64,000 nt of DNA from positions 320,001 through 384,000 of the forward strand of contig CM049315.1 in the NCBI GenBank assembly GCA_026874595.1. Reading direction: 5' to 3'. The translations under genes were made by a program, and so were the position numbers. The notes under the pieces were generated by a model that was given only the letters and a program-made list of their open reading frames with translations, ran no database searches and was not told where the DNA came from. The DNA is from Sipunculus nudus (Eukaryota > Annelida > Sipuncula > Golfingiida > Sipunculidae). Below, piece after piece: positions 1 to 10,614 of the stretch; position 1 is the first letter of the stretch; every line of letters begins with the position of its first letter.

Positions 1-763
1 TGTGATCACTGAAGACAATGATAGGCTTGACTGATAAAGTAACATGAACTTCAAAATGTTGCAATGCCAAAATCAAAGCCAAACATTCTTTATCAATAGT
101 GGATTAGCTTTTCTTGTTTGCATTAAATTTTCTTAAAAAGATAACTTTTTCTAAAATGCATTTTCACACTGATCATTCCATTCAGACTTTTGTTTCTTCT
201 TTAAAAATTAGTTAAAGGTTCAGCTACAGCAGAAAAATTTGTACAAAACGTCCTGTAGTATCCAACCATACCAAGAAAACGCATATATTTCCTTTTTTTT
301 GTTTTCTGGTCTAGGAAATGCAGAAATAGCACTTATTTTAGCATCAACAGGTTTTACTTGACGTTGATGGTCAGACGTGCTTCACTGAGTCTTTCGAAGA
401 GGTCACGTAGAATTTGCAGATGTTTCTCCCAGGTGTGGCTGTTCACGATAAGGTCATCAATATATGCGTCGCAGCCCTGAATGTCCTTGACAATCATATG
501 AATGAGGCGCTGCAATGTGGCCGGCGCCTTCTTCATGCCAAACGGCTGGTACAGTCCTTGCGGCGTAACGAATGCGGACACTTCTTTCGATCGTTCTGGC
601 AGCGGAACTTGCAAGAATCCTTTTAGCAAGTAATACTTGGAGACATATCTTGAGCTACCGACTCTATCAATACAATCAATAATTCTCGGAATCGGGAATG
701 TGTCAGTCTTGGTGACAGAGTTCAGTTTTTGATAATCTGTGCACAAAAGTAACTTCCATCTGG
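1..763 (-). pseudogene. Gmr1-like Ty3/gypsy RT-RNase H fragment
   Basis: Minus-strand remnant of the pol reverse transcriptase and RNase H, which would copy retrotransposon RNA into DNA. The open stretch 746-354 reads CTDYQKLNSVTKTD, then SAFVTPQGLYQPFGMKKAPAT and the catalytic box YIDDLIV. Weaker frames below 354 hold thumb-like KPVDAKISAIS and RNase H-like CLALILALQHFEV, running off the left edge. A PDGSY just upstream (about 756-763) is in another frame, so at least one frameshift exists. It lies downstream, in minus-strand sense, of an integrase of the same family at 933-2300, the reverse of the usual RT-then-IN order. Calling it a decayed Gmr1-like copy rests on that order and on similarity to 36945-40355. 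Confidence 0.8.
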
Positions 764-940
764 ATTACAACAGGTTGATGTCGTGATTGAATTGGACTAT
801 TATTCTCTGAGAAGATTTATGTGAACTGTTCATATAGCTTATATGCTTTAAAAGGCGTATGTGTTGTTACAGTGGTGGTATCCAGGTACTGTCGCTTTAT
901 GTATTATACTGTGTAATTGCTTTGATTTACTGTTATACTG
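764..940 (+). mobile_element. LTR fragment in opposite orientation
   Basis: About 175 bp resembling the plus-strand LTR copies at 18630-18850 and 26300-26500: shared blocks are ttggactattattctctgag, gtggtggtatccagg and tgtgtaattg with tttgattta. It sits exactly between the minus-strand integrase end and the RT start, so the Gmr1-like copy here has a foreign or inverted LTR piece at the IN-RT linker. No target-site duplication was recognised. Confidence 0.7.
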
Positions 941-2300
941 TTGTTATACTGAACACGTCTGAGTTTATTAGTGGTACTATTCCACACTGAATGTCTACAT
1001 CACACTTACAATCAGTATTTACTTCAAGTGGGTCAGGGTCAGTTTTTACACAATTAACAGCAGTAACATTATGTACAACATCTGATGTGCTATTTCTGTC
1101 GTTATATGGTTTCAGCATGTTAACATGGCACAGTTGTTTTTTCTTACGCAAATATGGTGTTAACAGTATGTAATTTAAATCACTGAGTTTCTTATCAACA
1201 ATGTAAGGGCCAAAATACCTATCTTGCAGAGGTGTGCCAGGTATAGGTAGTAAGGCAAGGACCTTTTCACCAGGCTCAAACGTCCTTCTTACAGTGTGCT
1301 TATCGTACTTTGTTTTTCATTTTACGTTTTGCAGATTTTAGATTAGACTTTGCAATCTCTCAAGCATTGTGTTGCCACGTGCGAATTCTGAATCATACTG
1401 CAATAAACTTAGAGAATAAGGATGGATTTTCACACAAGAGTTTTACTTTAAGCATTTTAATGGACCTCGAACTGAGTGTCCGAAAACTAGTTATAAGGAA
1501 CTAAAACCGAAGGACTCTTGAAATGATTCTCTGACAGCAAAGAGCAATAGGTGGATTCCTTCATCCCAGTCTTTCTGTGTGTTATAACAATAGTTCCTAA
1601 TCATGCTTTAATGTCTGGTGAAAACGCTGGAAGGCGCCCTGACTTTCAAGAGTTGTACTGATTTATACCTAGCTCAAGCATAACTTGCTGGAATAAGCCA
1701 GACATAAAATTAGGCCCTTGGTCAGACTGGACGGATTTTAGTAATCCAAATATTGTAAAAAAAATTCAGAGCCTTGACAACACATTTGGCATTAATTTTG
1801 CACAATGGTATTGCTACAGGGAACCTGGTAGATGCGCACATAATTGTCAGCAAGTATTCATGTCCAGATTTTGTTTTTGGGCAGTGGTCCAACACAATCA
1901 ACAATAATCCTATTAATTGGTTCCTCGAAAGCAGGAATAGGCCTAAGTGGGGCTTTAAGAGGATTCTCATTGGGCTTGCCTACCATCTGGCATGTGCGGC
2001 ATGATTTGCAGTATGTACAACATCTGTCCTGAGATAAGGCCAATAGAAGTGTGTACTAACTCTCTGATAAGTTTTATTTATAAATAAATGGCCAGACAAA
2101 GGAGCCTCATGTGCCATGCTTAGAATTTCATTGCGATAGCTTTTGGGCACTACTATTTAATGTTAAATGGCCCACTCATCAACAGCGCATACATCAGGTG
2201 GTCGCCATTTACGCATAAGCACTCTATTTTTAACATTGAACAAACTGGGTTTTGTGACAGTTCATCTGTAGAACTGCCCTTGGAAACAAACCTGAGGCCC
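933..2300 (-). pseudogene. Gmr1-like Ty3/gypsy integrase, decayed
   Basis: Broken integrase; family role is insertion of the cDNA into the genome. From its N-terminal side it shows VLMRKWRPPDVCAVDEW near 2172-2240, a zinc-binding region with CCTYCKSCRTCQMVGKP (2043-1858 frame), the first catalytic Asp in IIVDCVGPLP, a core piece LLTIMCASTRFPVAIPL (1970-1722), and the C-terminal hallmark CHVNMLKPY near 1120. Several frameshifts and stops separate these. The same blocks occur in the plus-strand copy at 38995-40130, which identifies the family. No RT lies between this domain and the protease at 2560-2860. Confidence 0.82.
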
Positions 2301-2559
2301 TTGGGTCCTTATGCTGTTCCTGTACGGGCGAGTCGTAAGACGAGTCACTAGTGGCTCTCAGAGTGTTATTATCTGGACCATAATCCTCATGTGTGTTTTT
2401 CTAGGCCATAGATCTAGTTACAACAGTGAAGGATACAAACAAGGAATTTCCTAATTTTAAGGACCAGTGTCCTAATAAATTGACGGCTTTTCTGTCACTA
2501 TTGGTACAGGCTGTACTTTTGTCACCTGCAACATCATTGCCTAGAAGCAACTGAGTTCC

Positions 2560-2860
2560 CTTAATGGGTAAATTAGAAATTCCTAGAAATATTCCTAGAA
2601 ATTAAATCTGATTTTAAATGTACACTGTGAAGCGGAACTGAAGTGTGCTTGTCTGAAAACACGCCATTAACAAGTGCATATGCACTAGTAAAAGACCTAT
2701 TAGGAAATGGCAAAGTGTTTGGTAACATGACAGTTAGGCCCGAACCAGTGTCCCTCAAAGTTCTAATATGAAAAATCTTTTGAAAGTGATGCAAAATCAT
2801 CATGTATGAATGGCTCAAATAACTCCATTTCAGAGTCAAGAGAGGAATCTACTACCCCAA
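2560..2860 (-). pseudogene. Gmr1-like aspartic protease remnant
   Basis: A minus-strand frame (2839-2573, 88 codons) carries TLRDTGSGLTVML, a retropepsin active-site DTG, followed by PFPNRSF and VPLHSVHLKSDL. The plus-strand copy at 37993-38400 has the matching ILRDTGASQSLL and VPLHKVMLESEL, so this is the same domain of the same family. Upstream (2860-3000) is an acidic, Ser/Asp-rich frame with stops, perhaps the gag end. It lies about 260 bp before the integrase remnant. Confidence 0.7.
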
Positions 2861-3009
2861 TTTTATCTAACAAAGAACTGACACTGACACTGTCAGTAAT
2901 AAAGCCTTTTTCAGAGTCACAAAAGGAATCTACATCCTTTTCACAATCAAACTCCTCATACTCCCTGAGCTGGGGTCATTCGCGTACATGTCTCTTTTAG
3001 AGCAAAACT

Positions 3010-3530
3010 TTATTTTTTCCTAATCTACATGGCGAGACTCACAGGAAAAGTTGGAGTAACACTTTGAGATCAAGTACGTTTTCTCTAAAATGGCATTTTA
3101 AGCTCTCTGGATAAAGATCAACCGATGAAAAAGTAATATTTAAGCTGTTAGTAATAACTCCCAAAATATTGGCTATATTACCGTTGTTTTGGTTTTAATT
3201 ATTTACACAGAACCCAATAACTAAATCTGAGCATGGGTCATTGGTTTAAAAATCGGTTGTGACACTGAGTGACCTATCTTAACTCATTCTGTGCCCAAAT
3301 TTTCTTCCGATTTGAAAGAAGACTCAGGTTTGACTGTGCTGATTCATGGAATATTGCTGACAGAGACACCAAATTTAGTCAAAAACATGCTTATTTAGTA
3401 CTTATAGGAACCGCATCTCCATATAGGTGTGTCATTTTTGGGGTTGGGCATTATGTGTGGCACTTTAAAATAAAGTCACCCCCTACCCCTTATTTGCCGC
3501 TTTCGGCGTATCTCGGTAAATAATGACATC
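3010..3530. repeat. Dispersed repeat, copy A
   Basis: Noncoding repeat of about 0.5 kb. Its 3079-3454 part is nearly identical to 4017-4396 (about five substitutions by eye), and a diverged copy lies in reverse orientation at about 7560-8115 (shared landmarks: actttgagatcaagtacgtt, aaaatggcattttaag, gatttgaaagaagactcagg). Its class is unknown; no terminal inverted repeats were seen. Short open frames in it are incidental. Confidence 0.75.
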
Positions 3531-3799
3531 TTTTTAAGCTAGTGTCAAATAACAATTTATTTTGCATCTTAACATATGATTTGATTGAAACAATTGTATG
3601 ATTTCATAACTTGATCCATATCTCTACTTAAGGTAAAAAATACCTATTTTTGTCAATTTTGGTAAGAATTAGCCCTCAATATGGAAATATTAAATAGTTT
3701 GAGCATGACTCATTTACTGCGCATTGCGTCCAGAGTTGCCTTATTTGGTGAAAAATGTCCTGACATAGCATTCCGAAAATTGTAAATTTAATAAGGGTA
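3531..3799. other. No recognised feature
   Basis: AT-rich sequence between repeat copy A and the SINE. No coding frame, RNA gene or repeat match was seen within this window. Confidence 0.6.
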
Positions 3800-4499
3800 T
3801 ATTACAGGTCTTGTCGGGGAGGTGGTGTAATGGTTAAGGTGCCGGGCTCATGATCGAGAGGTCGTGAGTTCGAATCCCGGTCAGACCTCAACCGTGCCAA
3901 GACCCTTAGGCAAGATCCTAACCGCAAGTGTGCCTGTGTCCACCTAGCAGTAGAAATGGGTACCAGTAAATACTGGGAAGGTGACCTGCGATGGACTAGC
4001 GTCCCATGCAGGAGGAGTTTTCTCTAAAATGGCATTTTAAGCTCTCTGGATGAAGATCAACCGATGAAAAAGTAATATTTAAGCTGTTAGTAATAACTCC
4101 CAGAATATTGGCTATATTACCGTTGTTTTGGTTTTAATTATTTACACAGAACCCAATAACTAAATCTGAGCATGGGTCATTGGTTTAAAAATCGGTTGTG
4201 ACACTGAGTGACCTATCTTAACTCATTCTGTGCCCAAATTTTCTGCCGATTTGAAAGAAGACTCAGGTTTGACTGTGCTTATTCATGGAATATTGCTGAC
4301 AGAGACACCAAATTTAGTCAAAAACATGCTTATTTAGTACTTATAGGAACCACATCTCCATATAGGTGTGTCATTTTTGGGGTTGGGCATTATGTGTCGC
4401 TTCACGCTACCGAAACCGGAATAAGCTCAGGCCTGATGAGCCATTAGGCTCGGGTGTAAAAGCCCAGCAGACTTAACCTACCTTTACTATTACAGGTCT
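3800..4499 (+). mobile_element. tRNA-derived SINE with 12-bp target-site duplication, split by a repeat
   Basis: The head (3812-3890) is tRNA-like with an A-box-like tggtgtaatggttaaggtgc and a B-box gagttcgaatcccgg, so RNA polymerase III transcription is expected. A central domain follows (gaaatgggtaccagtaaat, gacctgcgatggactagcgt), typical of V/Meta-domain SINEs reported in molluscs. The tail portion (from about 4398) reads cttcacgctaccgaaaccgg. The whole unit is bounded by a perfect 12-bp direct repeat, tattacaggtct, at 3800-3811 and 4488-4499. Between about 4017 and 4397 the SINE is split by dispersed repeat copy B; without it the SINE is about 295 bp. Confidence 0.85.
4017..4397. repeat. 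Dispersed repeat, copy B (inside SINE)
   Basis: Internal segment of the repeat at 3079-3454, about 98-99% identical by eye and in the same orientation. Junctions are ggaggagtt/ttctctaaaatgg on the left and gcattatgtg/tcgcttcacgc on the right, with 2-3 bases shared with the SINE at each side. This fits microhomology-mediated or template-switch insertion, and not a full-length transposition. Confidence 0.8.
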
Positions 4500-5515
4500 G
4501 CTCGGTTCGGCAAGCCTCGTTTACATATAAAAATAACCATACCCTTTAATTACCTCTTTAAGCGTATTCCTTCAAATGACGATAATTTGAAGAGTGTCAT
4601 GCATCCGATAAGTGATTTGTCTCAAAAGAAATCATGGGTACCACTTTGTTCAGTTGGACTTGATGTTATTTATATCATAACAACATTTTCGCATGTCAAC
4701 AACCATCTTAATCTTACCTAAAATCTCTTGTCAACAGTCAATATAATAAAATAATTCCAGACATTTCAAATTTTTTAGACATTTCAAATGACTTCAAATT
4801 TTGTTAGTATTTGCAGGTTTAAATGAAAGTAGCAAAGGTTTTCTTGTACATGAAACATACTGACATCCTCAGGTAAAAGCATAATCAAAGGTACAAAAAA
4901 CTTCAACATCTAATAGCCAAGGTCGGATCAACCTTTGAAACAACAGGGCTATCAGTACAAAATTTTATCATGTAAACATGTGACAATCAATGCAGAACTA
5001 GTGACATCTAGCAGTGTACATAAACTCTCACCTACATGTTGCCTATATCGGGCAGTTAACATTACTTGTCAGTCAGTTGTAGCTATAATCAAAGGCAGTA
5101 ATTGAATTTTTTTTGGCATACTATTGACAATAATTGGCATACAGGCATACACCAACAAAATTGTACACATTTGACCCCAGCCACTTTACAAGGGCAAGTG
5201 GATGTGGAACACTTGTCACATGAACAAACGACCAACCAATGATCCTCAAGTGTTTTCTAATCTGATATGGGCTTCAACTGACCCTCATCAACCTCATAGC
5301 CATAAACCTCAGCTTTCAGGAATTCATATACGCTTCAGGGTTATAGTAGCTTTCCAAGGCATGCATTATGGTATGGGCATTATAGATTGCTCGATGAATG
5401 TGAGACAATAGTCATTGGCTAGTTGGTGGTAGGCTTTGTAGAGAGCTTAACTTGCATAAATGGAAGACCTCTGCTCTCAGCTCAGAGAAATTGCTTGAAT
5501 TTCTTCCGCTTCTAA
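4500..5515. other. No recognised feature
   Basis: AT-rich, non-coding in appearance. A 69-codon plus-strand frame at 5202-5411 has no recognisable motif. No repeat match to the rest of the window was noticed. Confidence 0.55.
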
Positions 5516-6085
5516 AACCTTATCTCACTGGGCTGCAACAGCTTTGCGACAAATTGCGATTGCATGTCGCAAAGCTGTCGCAGCCTAGTGAGATACAGGC
5601 TTTACTTGTCTAACAATGTTTGAACATGTTAGAAAATTCGCAAAACAAAATATCTCGCAAAATAGTCGCAGAGGCGTCGCTGGTGACTCACTACCGTCTC
5701 AAACATGTCTCGAACTATTCTCAAGTCAGTTTCCGCGAGTCAGGAAGTGCGAGAACTGCGAGACAATATTGAGAGATGTTAGCGACCTATGCAACTACAT
5801 TGCGAATATTTGGAGATAAAAATGAGAATCTGACATTCTGGGCCAATTCGTCGTGCGAATATTTCACAACTGTCGTGCAAATGTCTTGTGATCATGGCAC
5901 GACATTCGCACGACGGGTATTTAGCCAAATTTAGGGCCATACACACGTCCGATATTTACAACGTTTCTTAAGTACGATTCTGTGTGATTTCAATTGAAAT
6001 TTCGCTGAATCTCGTATTTTCTCACAATTGTCGTGTCTCCAACTAGTTTGCAAGGCTGTCGCAGCCCAGTGAGATACAGCCTTAA
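5516..6085. mobile_element. MITE-like element with nested inverted repeats
   Basis: The left end reads accttatctcactgggctgc and the right end is its near reverse complement, gcagcccagtgagatacagc. A further inner copy, gtcgcagcctagtgagatac, lies at about 5575-5600, and 5845-5915 forms its own dyad around gtcgtgcgaatatttcacaa/cattcgcacgac. No protein-coding capacity. It looks like a non-autonomous DNA transposon of about 570 bp; superfamily unknown and the target-site duplication is unclear. Confidence 0.6.
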
Positions 6086-6099
6086 GTACTTAAACTAAA

Positions 6100-7480
6100 T
6101 ATGACTCAGTTTTCCGGATGGTTGCAGATGAGAGAAATGGTGACTTTCCAAATTACTTTAGATGTTTCTCTGGTTCAGCCTTTGAATCTGCCTTCTTGGT
6201 GCCAATCTTGCTGGTGATGTCACAACCCGCGAGGCTGTGCAGAGCTGGCAACACGGCACACACCTGACGGCCAAGGCGCTAAAGCATGGCATGTAAGGGT
6301 ACATACCGAGTTGTTTCTCCTACTCCAGCTCTCTGCCACAACTCTTCAAGTCCATGCTATTGAAAGGTGGGGATGTTGTAAAGAAGCGCCACAGTCACAT
6401 CAGTGTAACTGGAGAGAACGAAACATACTTTGTATCCCGCATCATGTGCATTCAATACATTAGGGAGTATGCGGAGATCAGCTTCTTCAAATGACGACTG
6501 AAGGTTTTATACTGGATCCTCTTAACAAATGTGAACTATGGCGCACTGGCAGTTTTCGTTGTGTCTGCTCACCTGGCCTACCGCAGTAGGGAACTCTTTA
6601 CTTTCAACCACTTTTTCACGAAGCTTACAGTAGATTAGCTATTCTAGGAGGAGCCTGTTTTTCTTTAAATCCCATAAACTCTCCATCTCTTAAGGTAAGG
6701 TTGGCCCAGTTTCGATCATGCTCTGTTCAATAGGCACAGTAGTAGTGCGCCGCATTCTCTCACCTCCCTTTACTGAAGCTTCTTCATTGTACAAGTCAAA
6801 CACATAGTCGCATCCCCCAAACTGGTGTAATACATTTGAGAAGGACATGAAACCTGCAACAAGATCATTAAAGTTTGAAATACTGGAAACATGAACCTTA
6901 CAAACATTTGCCATGATGACAATTATACATGAAGAGCTCGACCAGTGGCGATAGTTATAATCCTCAGCTTTCAGACACGATTTCAACTCTTTCGTGAGCT
7001 TGTTCTTTGCTGGTTTGGTCATTATCCCATCATCATCAAACAAGATATGGGAGGGAGCTACATCATTTTTTATAAGATCATCGGTTGTGACACTACGGTC
7101 GCGGGCGATTTCCATTGCTCATCAGCCTTGTTCATATCCTTTACAACCTTCTTGATCGTCCTTTGCTTTTGAGGGTGGCCATTGTTTTCAGATTTGTTCG
7201 TTGAATGCTTTCGCTTGGCCCTTCTATATTTCTGGATGAATCTTTTACTTCGGAATGAGGTGTACTTGTCCTCTCCCTTTAACAAAGTAATTCATTAGGT
7301 CTTCCCCGACGCCTGTGGTCATGAGCTCCTTTGTCACAAAGTTCTGTAGTGTTGGAGACGTATTTGCTGACATTGGTGAGCCCTTTTCCTTGATAATCCT
7401 CACCACTTCCTGAATGAAAGAGTAGTTGCGCCAATAAACCAGCACACTCACGATGGAGATTCTTAACATCCATCATTTCG
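6100..7480 (-). pseudogene. Nuclease-like (PIN/FEN-like) multicopy gene, decayed
   Basis: Minus-strand frames joined by frameshifts. After an N-terminal part (7476-7245: MMDVKNLHRECAGLLAQLL; 7285-7070: Lys/Arg-rich) come DDLIKNDVAPSHILFDDDG (7115-6690 frame), FEEADLRILPNVLNAHDAGY with a later YTDVTVALLY (about 6510-6380), and LGRQVCAVLPALHSLAGCD (about 6290-6200). The EEADxR, DxDV-like and GCD motifs resemble a large family of uncharacterised invertebrate proteins with a PIN/FEN-type metal-nuclease fold. Stops occur in each frame and no introns were identified, so this is a pseudogene, possibly carried by a mobile element. The function assignment is tentative. Confidence 0.5.
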
Positions 7481-7559
7481 TGGTGTCACCACCAACAGCA
7501 GTGAAGCGTCCGAAAACAATATAATCATGTCAATTTTGATTTAATGAGATCGAAATATA

Positions 7560-8115
7560 TATACCTAAATGCAAAAATCAAGTTTCTGTGGCACTGATTT
7601 GATGCATTATGGCCATTTACAAAAATGCGCCAAAAGTGTCATTTAAGGGGTCGGGGTGACTCTGCTTTGAAATACGCTCCATGGAGCCCGGCAGGAAAAT
7701 TACACGCCTTTATAGAGATCAATTTCCTGTAAGTATTAAATAAGGATATTTTTGGTCAAATATGATATCTCTGAGTGCAAAATGTAATGAATGAGACGCA
7801 ATCAAATTTAGACCTACTTTTAAATCGGAAGGAAATGTTAGCACAAAATTAGAAGAAAAAGGTCACTCAGTGCCACAAACCGAACTTTTCATCAATAACT
7901 CGTGCTCAAAAGTTGTCAGTCAGTTACATGTAAACACCATAACTGAAATAACAGTGAAAAAAGGTGCTTCTCTTGGTGTAATTCTTTGAAAGTACAATGT
8001 CATTATTTTCATCGGTTGACCTTCATCCGGAGACCTTAAAATGGCTTTCCAGAGAAAACGTTCTTGATCTCGAAGTGTTACCCAAACTTTTCTTGTGGGT
8101 CTTAGCGTGTAGATT
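7560..8115. repeat. Dispersed repeat, copy C (reverse orientation)
   Basis: Reverse-complement relative of copies A and B: landmarks are ggaccttaaaatggc-like text, acgttcttgatctcgaagtgtta, tttaaatcggaagg and ggtcactcagtg. It is clearly more diverged than A and B are from each other. Noncoding. Confidence 0.65.
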
Positions 8116-8429
8116 AAGAAAATGTAAAGATTTACTTTAAAAGAGTCATGTACACGAATGACCTTAGACCAAATTTTCAGCTACCTTCTCAAAGTGTCAG
8201 AAATATTTATCAACCTCTTTTTCTTGAAAAGGTCGGACAAGTCTTATGTGTTTAGTAACATCAAAACTGTTAGTTTGGGCAACATGTACACCATGTTCTT
8301 ATTTAAGTCTTTCTAACTCCAACCGTTTTAGCTAAATTTCTTTTTCATTTACAAGTCTTTCTCTTTCTAACCTTTAATGTATTTCTAACTTTTTGTTATA
8401 ATTATAACCGCATAGCAAGGCTGTCATTT

Positions 8430-10130
8430 TTTTTTTAGCTCAGCTGTCTGTAAGTCATCTGAACTTTAGCAATCACTCTTTGTCCGTCGTCCGTCCGGTC
8501 GTCTGGTCATCTGGTCGTCTGTCCGTAAACAGGGCACAAATCGTAAACGCTGCACCTGGAATCTTCTAACTTGACATCCAGAGAGGTCCATGAAAAATCT
8601 CCTTGGAAAACTTGAATAAGGTCTCTGTTACCCATATTCTTCATATAAATCATATTGATCATCGTGATCTTTTGCAAGGATATTGATCATGGAGTGTTTC
8701 ATCAGTTTATGCAGACAGATGGCGCCACCTTTATTTTTTTCGATATTTTAAGATTTTTTTTTTCTATTTTTGAGACCATTAAAGATGTGTTCATTTGTTA
8801 ATAGCGCACAAATCATAATGACTGAACCTAGAATCTTGTATTTTGGCATACAGGAAGGCCCATGAGGCCCTCCTTAGAAACCTAAAATTAGGTCTCTGTT
8901 ACCCATAACCCCTGAGATATGGGGCTCCGAAGTACACCCGAGGATATTGGAAAATTTGATACAAAAGCTAAAATATCTGAACAACTTATGCATTGATCAT
9001 CATGATTTTTTGTATGGTATTGATCATGGAGTGTTTCATCAGTTTCAGCAGACTAGTGGCGCCACCTGTATTTTTTCCGATTTTTTTCTCAATTTTTAAG
9101 ACTTTTAAAGATGCACTCTTTTGTTAACAGGGCACAAATTGTAACAACTGGATCTAGAATTTTTTTTCTAAACATACAGTGGGGCCTATAAAAAAGTTTC
9201 CTTGGAAACCTTAAATTAGGTCTCTGTTACAAAAAACCCCTGAGCTATGGGGCTTCAAAGTACCCTCCAGAAAAATGGAAAATTTGATACAATTTTAAAG
9301 TATCTAAACAACTTTTGCATTGATCACAATAATTCTTGGCATGGATATTGGTCATGGAATGTTTCATCAGTTTCTGCAGGCTGGTGGCACAACCTAGATT
9401 TTTTTTTTTTACATTTTAAGCATTTTTTTCTATATTTTTGGAACCTTCAAAGATGTGGCTCTGTTAACAGGGCACCAATCATAACTACTGAATCTAGAAA
9501 TTTCTTTCTCGTCATCCAGGGAGGTCCATCAAAAGACTCTTTGGGCACATGAAATTAGGTCTCTGTTACCCAGATCATCCAAACTATGGGGCTTAGAAGT
9601 GCCCCTAGAATAATTTAAAGCTGAATGCTCTGAACAAATGATGCATTGATCATCATGATTCTTTGCATGCATAAAGATTCAGGAGTGTTTCATCAGTTCC
9701 TGCACACTAGTGGTGCCACTTCATTTCTTTTTTATTTAACACATTTCTTTCTCTCTCTTTGAGACCTTTTATGATGTGGTCACCCATTAACAGTGCAAAA
9801 ATCGTAACCGTTGGTCATAGAATCTTCTTACATGACATCCAGGGAGGCCCATGAAAAGCCTTCTTGGAAACCTAAAATTAGGTCTCTGTTAGTCATATCT
9901 TCCAAGCTATGGGACTTATAAGTACCCCCAGAACAAAGCAGGGCGCAAATCATAACCATTAGACCTAGAATCTTCTTGCTTGACATCCTTAGAGTTCCTC
10001 AAAAGTTCTCCTTAGAATTCAGAAATTAGGTCACTGTGACCTATATTCTCTGAGTTACAGGCCATGTTTGAGGACCCCAAAAATAATGCAAATACACACA
10101 AATTGCCCGATTCCTCAGGAATGGCTGAAT
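8430..10130. repeat. Degenerate ~0.3 kb tandem repeats with a 'ctttgtccgtcgtccgtccg' head
   Basis: At least five imperfect units repeat the phrases gcacaaatcgtaac, gaatcttctaacttgacatcc, aggtctctgttacc, gcattgatcatcatgatt and gagtgtttcatcagttt. Unit anchors sit near 8530, 8811, 9131, 9471, 9790 and 9945, so the spacing is uneven at roughly 155-340 bp. The array is preceded by a head at 8440-8525 (aatcactctttgtccgtcgt). The reverse-orientation array at 47560-48260 ends in the same head. Noncoding; behaves like a dispersed repeat with variable internal copy number. Confidence 0.75.
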
Positions 10131-10279
10131 GCATTGTCATAAAAAATTGGTGTGCTTATGGGTCTTGATGAACTTGAGCATGAGCTATGATGCTACCTAA
10201 ATTATCTTATTCAGTTGCCTTTCCAAGTACATATTATCAAAATGTCAGTCGGCGTCATGATCCATGGATCACTTGTTAT

Positions 10280-10480
10280 GTTTCCACTTCACTTTCTTTA
10301 ATAATCCCTTTGCTAACTAGATCTTGTATGGTTTTAGCAATGATATCAGGCTTTCTCAAAGCTTTTTTTACACCTAGCCTCAAGTGTTGTCCCTAACGCA
10401 ACAACTGATCTTTTGTCAATTGTTAAAGTAGATCATGGTCTGGATCTTCAACAAATGCCTCGGGTTTAAAATCTGCTATG
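10280..10480 (-). pseudogene. Gmr1-like gag N-terminus fragment
   Basis: Minus-strand frame reading DFKPEAFVEDPDHDLL, then TKDQLL, and after a frameshift VKKALRKPDIIAKTIQDLV and SKGIIKESEVET. A diverged counterpart starts gag of the plus copy (36950-37110: FIEDPTTKVLDQMKK and SMRKAELKRNIVDSFVNND). Gag would form the particle that packages element RNA; this helical N-terminal segment looks SAP-like. It follows the LTR and primer-binding site at the expected distance and is cut off near 10280. Confidence 0.65.
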
Positions 10481-10590
10481 TTAAGATGTTAAAACAATGA
10501 AAAAAAAATACTGAGATAAATATTGTAAACAATATATTGTAAAACAATGTGTCTAGTTCAAGGCCTAATAAATTTTCAAAACTATTAAGC

Positions 10591-10608
10591 ATCCCGGAAG
10601 AGCCCCCA
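10591..10608 (-). promoter_or_regulatory. Primer-binding site, tRNA-Pro type
   Basis: On the minus strand TGGGGGCTCTTCCGGGAT, six bases inside the LTR boundary. It differs at one position from the tRNA-Pro primer-binding site known from murine gammaretroviruses (CGT in place of CTT). It would bind the 3' end of a tRNA to prime minus-strand DNA synthesis. Confidence 0.75.
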
Positions 10609-10614
10609 ATTTAA

